NCBI GenBank assembly: GCA_963924555.1
Contig: OZ004585.1
Coordinates: forward strand, 7,766,556-7,830,555
DNA length: 64,000 nucleotides
Reading direction: 5' to 3'
DNA from: Crambe crambe
Lineage: Eukaryota; Porifera; Demospongiae; Poecilosclerida; Crambeidae
Under the pieces are notes generated by a model. The model did not search any database and was not told the DNA's origin. It saw only the letters and a list, made by a program, of their open reading frames with translations. The position numbers were made by a program, and so were the translations under genes. Below, piece after piece: positions 14,623 to 53,574 of the stretch (position 1 is the stretch's first letter; each line of letters begins with the position of its first letter).

Positions 14623-15879
14623 GGTATGTATTTTTATTTTTTATTTTTTATGGAAAGCACAGAAAAAATAATCTCCTTATGACCGTGTAAATAAAGTGAA
14701 ATCTGCCCGGGGAGAATTAAGTAGACCCAAATTGAAATCTACCCAGGGACAAAATAGTGAAATCAACACAGGTGGATTTATACAGGCATCAAAAACTAGC
14801 CAACCAAGTATGAACTCATTACCAGAATAACAGAACATTATTAATCTTACACTCTGGAAGATTATGCCATCACCAAAGTGTATACAGAAACCTAAAATAC
14901 CCATAGGAAGATTACATACGTGTTGAAATAAGAGCTAATCAAGAGTAAAATTAAATATCCATGGACTTGTCAGAAATTTCAGCATAATTATCTCTTTAAA
15001 AATGTTGAGATAGGAGGTTAATTGGTGTTGATATTGATAACAACAACAGACTTCTCTAATTAGGAGATTCTAATTACATTTTGAAGTTTATACATACTAT
15101 TGTGATTTATATTCACTGGATCCCTTGATCGTTCGCTTTATCTGCTCTAACTTTCTCAATTCTTGACCAACTTTTCACATTTAAACACCAGCAGAAAGCT
15201 GATCAACCACTCTATGAGCTGGTTTTTGAAATAGGAAATTTTGGTTAAAGTTATACAAGGTATCAGTTATTTGTGAATGTGAAATGTGCCTTTATTTTTC
15301 AACAATTCTTTTTTACGAGTTATTTCAAAAGAATTATATGAAAAGACTCTGTTATTCGATAGCTCATAATTTCATCTTTATAACAACAAATTACGAACCA
15401 AAACTAGAGATAACAAAAAAGCTGTTTGGTGTACTTAACAAATTTTCATCCATGCCACTTGATGATATGTGTGATGGTATTGTATTGTAATGTTATGAGA
15501 AATTGCACGGTCTTTCATTCAGCTCTTGTTTGCTTAATGCAAGTCTGTTTCAATTTGAAGGTGTTTTTATGGTTCATCATGATTATCAGAATGTTAGGCC
15601 AGTATTATCTGTGTTTATTTTAGCTATTTTTGACCATGGGAGAGATCACAGAATGCTGCATGAAGTTAGTTGTTTCCATAACTTGCATGGACAGTGAAAC
15701 AGGAACAATTGGCCTTAATAGGGTGGAGGTCGAAAACCAAAAAACCAGTGGGTGATCAGTTCTCTGCTGAAACATGAAAAAAAAAAATTGAGTGAATGAT
15801 AAAGGAAATGCAAATAGAGATTACTTGTATGTACGTATGTAAGTTGCTACATTTAATGATCCTTTATGTATCGATACAG
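11391..15879. other. No gene recognised; local repeats
   Basis: A repeat of about 75-90 bp built on CCATTCAAACCAACCTCCAAGCAACCTC and GAGAGGTTGTCCCAAGC recurs about three times at 11,725-11,965. A (TTA)n microsatellite occupies 14,557-14,622. A block at about 15,150-15,250 (TTTCTCAATTCTTGACCAAC and onward) is repeated in the same orientation at about 31,735-31,850. I found no exon here that I could assign, although the missing 5' exons of the SUCO gene could be in this interval or further upstream. Confidence 0.4.
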
Positions 15880-43366
<27,487 letters not shown>

Positions 43367-43419
43367 CTGGTATTAATTTATAGTCTCATTATTTCATCAT
43401 CAGTCATCTCTATGAATTT

Positions 43420-44060
43420 TATGATCTCAAATTTTTCATTCTCATCCTTGTGTGATCATAACAAACCCTTCCCCAATGAAATTATTTCTGACTAACAATT
43501 GTACAAGATGACATTGTAGCACCTAGTTAGAGAAATCAGCATGCTACCATGACAAAAAAAAGAGACTACAGTATGTGACACTAATCTTACCGTTTATATG
43601 TAGCCTCATTCCCAGCCTTCCTCTCTCACTGGTAGTCTCTCTTATCAAAGTAAAAGGCTTTGATGAGAGAGACTACCAGTGAGCGTGCTGTACCTTTTTC
43701 TTCAATTAGAGAGACTGGGAGAAAAGATAGAAAGAACTTGCACTGAGGACTTTGATATAAGGTTCTCCATTGATAGTGCCTGTTGAGTTGCAATGCAAAG
43801 AGGAGCACCACTAGAATGAGTCCAGCTAGGGCATACATTGGGAGAGTGAGGAGATAGAGATATCATAACATGCCTCAGATCCAAACACTACACAATTAAT
43901 TCTGTTGATCTCGTAATTTTCATTCTCGTCCTAAACTTTCCCCAATAAAGTCAGTTTATGATGTTATTCTGTAAATAAAACACTATATACAAGAGATGAC
44001 CTATCTACTATTGATACAGCAGAGAAATAGAGTTAAGCCTTGAATGTCCTAAAGATCTTC
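43420..44060 (-). pseudogene. C-terminal fragment of the beta-helix/multi-membrane family
   Basis: On the minus strand a frame at 43,626-43,838 contains MYALAGLILVVLLFALQL, matching the first membrane helix of the intact gene at 44,203-47,922 (MYTLAGLILVMLLFALRL), then breaks off. The flank CATAACATGCCTCAGATCCAAACACTACAC and the text down to about 44,050 recur at 53,690-54,100, so the two remnants derive from the same ancestral copy type. There is no complete reading frame. Confidence 0.7.
43600..43690. repeat. Near-perfect hairpin (short inverted repeat)
   Basis: CTCACTGGTAGTCTCTCTTA is followed after a short loop by its imperfect reverse complement, GATGAGAGAGACTACCAGTG. It lies directly beside a fragment of the beta-helix/membrane family and follows TAGCCTCATTCCCAG, which is also present at 55,867. 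Confidence 0.8.
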
Positions 44061-44202
44061 TTTTTTTGTTTGTTTTTTTGGACAGGACTCAATAATAATT
44101 ATGAGATGGGACGGGACTCAATAATTATGTGACTAGTCAATTAGCTGCATTGTCATATCTCTTTCAGGTTTATGCATAAGTACTTCTTAAAGGCTAATGT
44201 AA

Positions 44203-47200
44203 TTAATATGTATCAATGATTTGTTTTTCACGCTCTTCAGCTGCTGAAAACAGCACCCTGTCAGCTTCTTCATTAGCTTCTTCTTCGTCCTCATATCTGT
44301 TCACATATTTCTTCCAGATTAGTTTCAGAGTCTTTAGATAGAAGTGACAACAATGAAGCAGCACTATCAGAAGTAGCACGAAGAGTGCTAGACTCATTAA
44401 AATATAAGCTGCAATTGAAGTAGGTCCAAAAATGAAATAACATTCTATTATTAGCCAATAGTCCACCATGAAAAATAAGTCTACCAATCCAATCAAACGG
44501 TTTTGGAATGGATGACAAAGTGACTGTATGGGAATGAATATAATAATAATCATCCGATGAATCGTTAACATGGTGTTAGGGTTTTTTCCTTGTAGAATAC
44601 CATCAACTGTGAACAGGAGGAGGGTGATCCAGAGGCGGAGTCCAAACCAGAACCTCCACTTATCCTTGAAAGGGCCGCCATAAGCATCGATGAAAGGCTT
44701 GAAGAACTTGTTGACTGGTTTGAACCTCATGAAGCAGTAAGAGAATGTGACAAGAATAGTGTAAGGAAGCAGAAATAGTGCTGTGAATATTGTAGCAAGA
44801 GCTAGATAGAAACCATGTATACCATGCCCATAATCTTCACCGTTATAAAACCACACTGTCGTCTGGTTGACAATGTTAGAATGAGCTGTTGTGGAGTATA
44901 GTGTGGTGGAGCTGACGATATAGATCATTGTATGTAGGAGTTTAGAATAAGAAAGATAGAGTAATGTGGAAAGAACTTGCACTGAAGATTTTGATATGAG
45001 GTTTGAAATTCTGATGGAAAATTTCGATATAATGATCATTCCAATGACAATGCTCCACATGTACACAGGAAATATGAACTGGAATCCTATTTTAGCTGTA
45101 GGAGTCATTTCCTTGTAAAAACAGAGTGGAAAGCCAAGGTTAAGGTTGAGTAGAGAGATTACGATGCGTAAGAATGTTGCATATGGTCCATGGTAGTCTT
45201 CTGTTAGTTTATCTATTGATAAACTCAGTATGTTGGCATAGAATATGACTCCATTGATGGTGCCTGTGGCTACAGTGAGTCGCAATGCAAAGAGAAGCAT
45301 CACTAGAATGAGTCCGGCTAGGGTATACATTGGGAGAGTGAGGAGATAGAGATCAGTACAGATATCATAACATGCCTCAGATCCAAACACTGTACTGTAA
45401 TTCTCCTTGCACTGACCACATAAGATTCCAGTTCGATTATTGAGACAGGATAGATCAGTGATGGAGTCATTCAGTATGAAATCACAAAAGTTTGGGTCAC
45501 AGTGGTTAGGTGGACAATCACTGGCAAACAAGATGGTTTCGTTACTTGAATATCCAGTCCAGAAATTCGGTGGAATTGTAATAGTTCTGGTATCGATATT
45601 GCACTTGTAACCGTAACTATGGAGGGCAAGTGTGCAGTTACAATACCCTTCTTCAGACAAGTAAAAGCCCAGAGGACAATATGCGTTGACATGAATACGA
45701 AATTTGATCTTGTGATGATGATAAGACTTATATAGTACACTGCGTAATGATATGAATATGCATATCTCTTTCTCTTCCTTGTTTTGAAATACTGCTGATA
45801 CTGTGGAGTTGCTCTCATTCTTATGTAATACAGAGTTGAGATCTCTAATTGGAAATTGGTCATCTGAGCAACTTTCATGCCATACACTGAACACATCACC
45901 ATGGGAATGAGATATGGAAATGGTTGTTTCCCCTGGATAGGTGTGAAGGTTTCCTGGATAAGGAAAATGTGCAGGATGTTTGAAATGATCAACGTATGTG
46001 CAGTTCCATTTCTTTCCATGTAACTGCCAGCATATTCCATTAGGGAGTGATATGAATTTATCAAATTCATCCATTTCTTTCAATATCACATCGAACACTG
46101 TGCTGTATGCATATTGATTGTGCTTACTATCCCAAGCATGTGGTCCAAACAAGAATTTAGGGGACTCTAAGAGGTTGGTTAATGATTTAGAGTAGATAAG
46201 TAAAGAGTTGAGTGCATTGAAGTAATTGGTGTTGTCTCTGAAATAGAGTGCAATCTCTATTTCGGTGATGTTCTTCAGTGAGTAAAGCCTATTAGGCTGT
46301 ATATACATTCTACTATCTTCTGCCACATATATAGCACTTCCTCGAGTGGCCCTATTGTCATAGAATCTAGCCTCCAGAGGTTCCTTCAATGATATGTTAG
46401 ATGATTGTGTAATAATTACTGCACCTCCTGGAACTATAAGGTAGAATGAACCCTGTTGAACAGCACCACACATAGTAAGATTCCCAGAAATGGTCAAATC
46501 ACTATTCTGAACCCTCAGTATCCTTCCACGTTTCACTGAAAAATAATTATGTCCATTCAAGGTAATATGTGTGTTTGTAAACCACATAAATGATGTTGCA
46601 AGCCGCAGCAATCGATTACTATAGTGCATGTGGGTATTAACAATATCAATATGCAAGAGTGATTTAAGAGATGCTCTTCCATGAATAACATGACTCACTC
46701 TATGGAAGTGGCCTGAATTATTGGACCCAAGATATTTCAAGCACCAAGATGTATTTTCCAGTTTAACTTTATGTGATATGCTGGAAGATGACCAAATGGA
46801 TAACAGTTCACTTATAATATAAGAGGTTGGAACACTGAGGGTATACAGTGGAAATGCAGTGTTCTTAATAATGACTGATCTTCTCTCTCCAGTGACTGTC
46901 TTATTAAGGAAACCAGTTGAATGATGAACGATGGACAGTGGCAAAGGAATGAAATAATGTTTGGTGTCTTGAAATGAGTTGCTTCCATTTGAGCAATACT
47001 CATATGGGACTCCTTGGAATATGACTTGGGAATCAGTTATACTATTAATAAACATAATACTGATGCCTAGTTTTGGGCCTGTCCAAATGGGCAAAGAACT
47101 ATTCGGTTTCATGTTCATGTTGACATTTGCTTCAAATTTTTGCTGTGATAGTAATAGAGTGAACCACCCAGTGATATCTGATATCTTTTGATGGTTACTG

Positions 47201-47922
47201 AAATAATCGTATTCAGCAATGAGTGGAATTTTGAGTGTAGAGTTGTTTACAATATGTAGATTACATTTCAAGTTTGAAGTGGTCATAAGACTGTCAGTGA
47301 AGTAAAAGAGAGTTCTCATATGGGGCACAATGATGGAAGCTATGTCGACATTGCTATGACCACAAAGATTCACTCCTATCATGCTGAACCCACTGGTATT
47401 CCATCTCTGATGTGGGATCAAGTTATTTAGTGTCAAGTTGTAGCAATGATTGAAAATGAATGCTGTTTTTATATCATGATACTGTATGAATTGGTCAGTA
47501 TTGTTAACATACCTCACAGCTGGTGCTGGAATAGCACCTGCACAATTGTTAAACACAATAGAACTGATGGTGAGATTGGAGACATTGAAGAACCCAAATC
47601 CCCCAGATCCTGGAAGGCATTCAATTTCAACATGATCGTGTCCATTGACTCTGTTCATGAGTAGCTCTTGTGAAGGAGCAATAGTGATATCAGAGGTATT
47701 CTCAATCTGACAAAATGAGTGCTTTCCATCGATCGTAAACGAGGACTTGTTAAGTTCAAGGTTGGTATTAGGAGGGATAGTTGCACTAGGAGAACACAGA
47801 TACTTCATCAGACTCTCACCATCATTAATGGACACACTTTCAGCTGAACAGCTATTGGCTAGTACACTCAGAAACACAACAGCCAGATAAGGCAGGGAAC
47901 TGCTGCAGCATAACCTACCCAT
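44203..47922 (-). CDS. Large membrane protein: beta-helix-like ectodomain, Cys-rich hinge, multi-pass membrane domain
   Basis: Single uninterrupted 1,239-codon frame. Residues 1-27 are a signal peptide (MGRLCCSSSLPYLAVVFLSV then LANSCSA). Residues about 28-700 are rich in N-glycosylation sequons and in short N-x-S/T-L-x-I-S/N repeats such as SNLTISSIVFNNC and SDLTISGNLTMCG, as expected of a right-handed parallel beta-helix. About 745-860 is Cys-rich (CPLGFYL, CNCTL, CPPNHCDPNFC, NRTGILCGQC). From about 857 there are eight or nine hydrophobic helices, then an acidic tail ending IIDTY. This suggests a cell-surface receptor or adhesion protein. From memory, uncharacterised sponge proteins share this plan, but the function is unknown. 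The start is supported by the paralogue at 49,994, where sequence conservation begins at the same promoter and ATG. It is not a known named gene. Confidence 0.85.
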   Translation of the reverse strand: MGRLCCSSSLPYLAVVFLSVLANSCSAESVSINDGESLMKYLCSPSATIPPNTNLELNKSSFTIDGKHSFCQIENTSDITIAPSQELLMNRVNGHDHVEIECLPGSGGFGFFNVSNLTISSIVFNNCAGAIPAPAVRYVNNTDQFIQYHDIKTAFIFNHCYNLTLNNLIPHQRWNTSGFSMIGVNLCGHSNVDIASIIVPHMRTLFYFTDSLMTTSNLKCNLHIVNNSTLKIPLIAEYDYFSNHQKISDITGWFTLLLSQQKFEANVNMNMKPNSSLPIWTGPKLGISIMFINSITDSQVIFQGVPYEYCSNGSNSFQDTKHYFIPLPLSIVHHSTGFLNKTVTGERRSVIIKNTAFPLYTLSVPTSYIISELLSIWSSSSISHKVKLENTSWCLKYLGSNNSGHFHRVSHVIHGRASLKSLLHIDIVNTHMHYSNRLLRLATSFMWFTNTHITLNGHNYFSVKRGRILRVQNSDLTISGNLTMCGAVQQGSFYLIVPGGAVIITQSSNISLKEPLEARFYDNRATRGSAIYVAEDSRMYIQPNRLYSLKNITEIEIALYFRDNTNYFNALNSLLIYSKSLTNLLESPKFLFGPHAWDSKHNQYAYSTVFDVILKEMDEFDKFISLPNGICWQLHGKKWNCTYVDHFKHPAHFPYPGNLHTYPGETTISISHSHGDVFSVWHESCSDDQFPIRDLNSVLHKNESNSTVSAVFQNKEEKEICIFISLRSVLYKSYHHHKIKFRIHVNAYCPLGFYLSEEGYCNCTLALHSYGYKCNIDTRTITIPPNFWTGYSSNETILFASDCPPNHCDPNFCDFILNDSITDLSCLNNRTGILCGQCKENYSTVFGSEACYDICTDLYLLTLPMYTLAGLILVMLLFALRLTVATGTINGVIFYANILSLSIDKLTEDYHGPYATFLRIVISLLNLNLGFPLCFYKEMTPTAKIGFQFIFPVYMWSIVIGMIIISKFSIRISNLISKSSVQVLSTLLYLSYSKLLHTMIYIVSSTTLYSTTAHSNIVNQTTVWFYNGEDYGHGIHGFYLALATIFTALFLLPYTILVTFSYCFMRFKPVNKFFKPFIDAYGGPFKDKWRFWFGLRLWITLLLFTVDGILQGKNPNTMLTIHRMIIIIFIPIQSLCHPFQNRLIGLVDLFFMVDYWLIIECYFIFGPTSIAAYILMSLALFVLLLIVLLHCCHFYLKTLKLIWKKYVNRYEDEEEANEEADRVLFSAAEEREKQIIDTY

Positions 47923-47960
47923 GACTAATGTAGACTGCCAGCTATAGCTACCTGAGCCTT

Positions 47961-47968
47961 AATTTATA
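47961..47968 (-). promoter_or_regulatory. TATA box of the 1,239-residue gene
   Basis: TATAAATT on the minus strand lies about 46 bases upstream of the ATG. The same element and spacing are kept at 50,032-50,039 before the broken paralogue, which supports a real, short-leader promoter. Confidence 0.55.
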
Positions 47969-48144
47969 GCTATCATGTCATGATGTGGGGCACACAGACC
48001 AATAATTAATGATGTAACAGGGTGTGGATAATTCCATTGTGACTGTAACCTTCATTATTATGGCTGCAACCTTCACTATTTTATGTAAATACTGTATCTA
48101 TCGGCTGGAAACTAAATGAGTTTTACCATATTGCATTGCACATT

Positions 48145-49994
48145 GTATGCATATTGATTTTGTATGCATATTGATTATGATTATGCTCACTATCTCAAGC
48201 ATGTGGTCCAAACAAGAATTTTAGGGACTCTAAGAGGTTGGTTAATGACTCAGAGTAGATAAATAATGAGTTGGGTGTATCGAAGTAATTGGTGTTATTT
48301 CTGAAGTAGAGTGCAATCTCTATTTTGGTGATACGTATTCTTCAGTGAGTAAAGCCTATTAGGCTGTATATACATTCTACTATCTTCTGCCACATATATA
48401 GCACTTCCTTGAATGGCCCTATTGTCACAGAATCTAGCCTCCAGAGGTTCCTTCAGAAATATATTAGATAATTGTTTAATAATTATTGCACCTCCTGGAA
48501 CTATAAAACCCTGTGCATTAGCACCACACATAGTAAGGTTCCCAGAAATGGTCAAATCACTATGCTCAACCCTCAGTATCCTTCCACGATTCACTGAAAA
48601 GTAATTATGTCCATTCAAGGTAATATGTGTGCTCTTAAATGACATAACTGATGTTGTAGGCCATAGCAATTGATTACTATAGTGCAAGTGAGTATTAACA
48701 ATATCAATATGCAAGAGTGACTTAGATCCAGTTCCAAAAAAAAAAATGTCTCGCTTTATGGATGTAGCCTGAATTATTGGACCCAAGATACTTCAAGCAC
48801 CAAGATGTATTTTCCAGTTTAACTTTATGTGATATGCTGGAATATGATGACCAAATGGATAACAGTTCACTTATATAAGAGGTAGTTGATGTCATTGTGA
48901 CACTGAGGGTATACAGTGGAAATGCAGTGTTCTTAATAATGAGTGATCTTCTCTCTCCAGTGACTTGTCTTATTAAGGAAACGAGTTGAATAATGCTTGA
49001 TGAACAGTGGCAAAGGAATGAAATAATGTTTGGGATCTTGAAATGAGTTGCTTCCATTTGAGCAATACTCATATGGGACTCCTTGGAATATGACTTGGGA
49101 ATCAGTTATACTATCAATAAACATAATACTGATGCCTAGTTTTGGGCCTGTCCAAATAGGCAAAGAACTATTCGGTTTCATGTTCATGTTGCCATTTGCT
49201 TCAAATTTTTGCTGTGATAGTAATAGAGTGAACCACCCAGAGATATCTGATATCCTTAGATGGTTATAGGGATAAAAATCATATTCAGCAACGGGTGGAA
49301 TTTCGAGTGTAGAGTTGTTTACAATGTGTAGATCACATTTCAAGCTTAAAGTGGTCATAAGACTGTCAGTGAAGTAAAATAGAGTTTTCATATAGGGCAC
49401 TGTGATAGAAGCTATGTTGATATGGACATCGCTATGACCACAAAGATTCACTCCTATCATGCTGAACTCACTGGTATTCCATTTCTGATGCGGTATCAAG
49501 TTATTTAGTGTCAAGTTATAGCAATGGTTGAAAAAGAATGCTGTTTTTTTATCATTACGATACCGTATGAATTGGTCAGTATTGTTAACATACCTCACAG
49601 TTGGTGCTGGAATAACACCTGCACAATTATTGAATACGATAGAACTGATGGTGAGATTGGAGACATTGAAGAACCCAAATCCCCCAGATCCTGGAAGACA
49701 TTCAACTTCAACATGATCATGTCCGTTCTTGAGTAGCTCTTGTGAAGGAGCGATAGTGATATCAGTGGTATTCTCAATCAGACAAAATGAGTGCTTTCCA
49801 TCGATCGTAAAGGAGGACTTGTTAAGCTCAAGGTTGGTATTAGGAGGGATAGTTGCACTAGGAGAACACAGATACTTCATCAGACTCTCACCATCATTAA
49901 TGGACACACTTTCAGCTGAACAGCTATTGGCTAGTACACTCAGAAACACAACAGCCAGATAAGGCAGGGAAGTGCTGCAGCATAACCTACCCAT
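48145..49994 (-). pseudogene. Truncated, frameshifted paralogue of the 1,239-residue gene
   Basis: The minus strand is highly similar to codons 1 to about 605 of the intact neighbour. It has the same signal peptide (one residue changed), then a first frame to about 48,960, a second frame (about 48,960-48,735), a third frame (about 48,790-48,330) and further shifts. An A-tract at about 48,737-48,746 and a small duplication of TATGCATATTGATT near 48,150 mark damage. Homology stops near 48,145, so the Cys-rich and membrane parts are absent. Without the membrane domain and with several frameshifts it cannot make the full receptor, though the 5' 335 codons and TATA box are intact and could give a secreted fragment. 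Confidence 0.85.
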
Positions 49995-50039
49995 GACTAA
50001 TGTAGACTGCCAGCTATAGCTACCTATGTTCAATTTATA

Positions 50040-51377
50040 GCCTTCATAGCTACAGTCAGTATACTACTATTAGGAAACTTAAGGTGGTCATGAAACAGGA
50101 TGTGGATGCCATACATTGGCTGTAATTAGGTATAGCTTTCACTATACTCCTCTTCCTGGACAGCTGTGCCTAACCAATCATGGCCAAGCAGCTTGTGAAT
50201 GCACTCTTGTGGCTAGTTCCTTGTTCAAGTTCAATACCTCAATTGATGGAAGGTTGATAAATTCAGAAACTAGCTGTCAGTGATTTGAACTGCATGCAGT
50301 CAAACAGTTATTGGGTGTGATTTCAATATCAACTATATTATTATGTAGCTAGTTATTATGGCTAGAAAATCTTTCAAAAGTTATATAGTGTCCATCACAG
50401 CAGTGAATCAATATGGTGAATCTGTTCATGTACTTTTATCACTACGTATACATGTTCTTGTTTTTTTATTTTGTTTGTTTTTTATTTTTTGTCGTCGTTG
50501 TTGCTGTTGCTTTTTTTTTGTGGCAACAGTTGATTATGTCAGGTCTCCCATTTGGTTTAATAGCTATCTCGTATATGGACTGTGCAATAGTTGCCAAATG
50601 CATTCTCCATCAACCATTGAATTCATTACACCATGTATAGAAAGTGATGTAGCTATAAGACCTTGCTAAAGTCTTTGCATGGTATCTGTAGTTTATTTCA
50701 ATCATAGCTAAGTTGATATAAAAAAATTAAGCAGCTAGCTATGAAAGTAAATAAATTTTGCTGGCCTAAGATTCCCCATGCATGGGCTGATCAAGTCTGG
50801 AATCATTAATTGAATTGGGAAGTTATGGTGGAGAACTGGAGATGGTATGGTCAGATTTGTGGTGTACAGATGGTGTACCATATGCTAGCTACATGTATGA
50901 AGAATCATCAACCCCCATGGAATTTCCCTGATTCATAGTCGCCTAGCCATGATTGGTGAACCTACGTAAACCAGGTTAATAATTCATAGCATATGGTACG
51001 CTATCTCTACCACTTTCATGGCATCTGCATGTACGTAGTCTAATACTCCAGCCACAAGTTGATATCAAGGTAAGATGTCTGTCTACAGGACACACCTGGA
51101 AGAACCGCATAATATTATTTCAGCAATGAAAGCAAATTTTGCTGACCAAATTAAGATTCCCTGTGCATGGGGAATCTTATACAGACCCTTGAAACTATTC
51201 ACTGTTCTATTTTATTAATAATCATATGGTTAATTTTACTAATACATTTTCCCTCATTAGTTCGCGTGCAATTAATTAATCACTCGTAGTTTTATAATTG
51301 CACTCCTACATCTGCGCATGTGCAGACAAATAATAGCCATAGTAATCAGAAGAAACCTGTAAAAAAGGCTGAATTAC
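50040..51377. other. No gene recognised
   Basis: Only short ORFs made of T-rich tracts (for example 50,358-50,669) are present. The text AAATTTTGCTGACCAAATTAAGATTCCC near 51,130 repeats text near 50,755 (AAATTTTGCTGGCCTAAGATTCCCC), a small dispersed duplication. Confidence 0.4.
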
Positions 51378-52256
51378 GTAGCACCATAGATATTAGACAC
51401 GGAACAGGATTGGAAACTTCCTACGTCATGTGACGTCACGCCCATTAAGCTAATACATTTCGCGCATGCTATCCGCGTTGTAACCATAGAAAATTTAGCC
51501 CTATTGTCGCAATACATTTTCTGAGGAAGAGAGGTACAGACTTTGTGGGACTAGAGCTACGAGTGCAAGTACTTTTCTAGCAATTTTATCCTATAGAAGT
51601 TTGGAAGGTAAAGTTTCTTACTGGAATAGACTGAAATAAAGTATGTAGTAATTGTTCTTGGTGTAGGATATGTTGCTAAAGATTTTATAGGCCTACCAAT
51701 TTGTGGGACTAAAACAGGACTCGCATAAATTTAGAAGTCAAGTATTTGGTATCTTTTAGTAGTATAATAGTTTGTCTATCGGATGATATATGTTATATTG
51801 ATTCATAGCTGTTAGTTTTTTTTGATTGCAGTGTTAAACTATGGGTTAAATAGTTATTATTATTATTTATTTGCATTATCATGTTTTATTATCCACTCCA
51901 TAAAGCTCTCTGCACAAGAATGGGCATCTATAGATGGCTGGAGAGGAAGACTAAACTCTTCATCTTTCAAAATCCTTGAGATACTGAATCTCTCATAGAT
52001 TTATACTGTTTAGCTAGATCTAGTATCATATTAAGTTTTATTATTTTTATAGAAACACAACATGGAAACACTCTAGCCCAGCTAATATTAAGCTACTAGA
52101 CTAATATCTACTCTGATATCTTTTGCAGAACTCATTAACTATGTGGTAACTATGCATTCATATCTCGCGCCAAAATTTCCCGGCAAACACGGATAGCACG
52201 CGCATGGTAGTATTAAGTTTCCAATCCTGTTCCATGTCTACTATCTATGGTAGCAC
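51378..52256. mobile_element. Non-autonomous DNA element with 42-bp terminal inverted repeats
   Basis: The left end (GTAGCACCATAGATATTAG, ACACGGAACAGGATTGGAAACTT) is the inverse of the right end, with 5 mismatches in 42 bases. A second inverted pair lies inside (CGCGCATGCTATCCGCGTT near 51,463 and its near-complement AACACGGATAGCACGCGC near 52,186). There is no transposase frame. The 879-bp interior is AT-rich with a CpG-rich left arm including TGACGTCA. I could not define a target-site duplication. Confidence 0.7.
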
Positions 52257-52557
52257 TTATATGCGATAACTAACTGAACTTTATAAGTTACTGATGAAGA
52301 ATATGAAGAGCAAAGACATGACATTGTACAGGGTATGCGACATTTAAGCTCTTAGTTAGCTATTACCTCTTGCACTCTGTTTGCTTTGATCTATAGCTAT
52401 ACATGTTGTAATTCACTCCGGAATCTAAAATGTGAGTGCACATATAGTAGGGTTTACATAAAGTCATACACTACTGAGCATGCTCCAGGTTTGAACTTCT
52501 AAATTCAAACTGTATAGTATTAACAACCTGTTTAACTAGCTAGCTACTTGCATTGGC

Positions 52558-52830
52558 TCATAACTTTCCAGTAGTAAGTGAAAATTGCACCAGCAGTCTG
52601 TTCTTCAGTCCAACACTGCTTCCTTGAGTGAAGATGGACGACTTGTCTAGCTCAAAGTCCTCAGGTTCTGACTTGATCATTCTGTCCACAAGGGACTGCA
52701 GGACTTTATGAGCTGACTCAACCACATCAGGAGTGACAATGCTCTGGTCTCCTTCCTTGTCCTCCTCCATCTTCTCCTGCCACTCAAGATACTTGTAGAC
52801 ACACAGTTGCAGAGACTGTACCAGAACATC
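52558..52830 (-). pseudogene. FANCI: Lone FANCI exon (Fanconi anaemia group I protein)
   Basis: A minus-strand exon begins at 52,830 after a good acceptor (TACATTTCAG) and reads 80 codons to a possible GT donor at 52,591, or runs on to a stop at 52,558. The segment DRMIKSEPEDFELDKSS followed by QGSSVGLKN matches the conserved middle of FANCI just after an acidic stretch (human: NRMIKSELEDFELDKSA and SIGIKNN). FANCI pairs with FANCD2 in DNA interstrand cross-link repair. No flanking FANCI exons were found on either side; instead there is a transposon-like element downstream and receptor fragments upstream. A duplicated or stranded exon is therefore more likely than a complete gene, but an intact gene with very long introns is not excluded. 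Confidence 0.72.
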
Positions 52831-53474
52831 CTGAAATGTACATACAAAGAACAGTATGAGAAGAATGAACTCGTAATCCTTTAAAAATCTCCTTACAAAA
52901 TTTTGGATCAAACTTAGATACACTCCCCAAATGGAGGGTGGGAGGGGGTGCTGGAAGCTATTTTTGACTGAGGAGGCCGGCACTCGCATCATTGTACAGT
53001 GCGCATTTCAAAAACAACATAATTGGAAAAGAATTATTGATCACACCAAAAAATCTTTTTCTCTATCATTTACTGCTATGAATCCATTAGCTATGGCATT
53101 AAGGTGTGTTTTTTCTTTATGGACATGCAAGAGCATAATAATTTCTGTGTCATTGATGATTTTTCAATCTATGCATAGCAGAAAATGTGTGCTCAGATGT
53201 AGCTGAAGTCACAGGTATTGTGAGTACAATTTGTAAAAGTTTGTGAACTTATTTTATGATCATGCTGCTCCCAATAGCATTCATCATAGTGCATAAAGTC
53301 CTCAAACTGATATTTTTCAGTATAGGATTTTCCTGAATCTGGCCAGTTAAAGAACACTGTTTAGCCATTAAACTGAACACAGTCAATGCAATAAGCATGC
53401 ACTTTCCAGCTGCCTGAAAATTGCTAGGTTGGTGATTTATTAGAATAGTATAAGGAGACAAAAATAGTGCTTAG

Positions 53475-53497
53475 CCCCCCCCCCCCCCCCCCCCCCC
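53475..53497. repeat. Poly-C tract
   Basis: Run of about 23 C followed by TCCC, and an AT-rich AATAAT tract after it. Confidence 0.95.
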
Positions 53498-53574
53498 TCC
53501 CAAATAATGATAATAAAAAATAATAAATAAATAATATATAATTATATGATAAGCCTGGCCGCTGGCCGGGTAAG

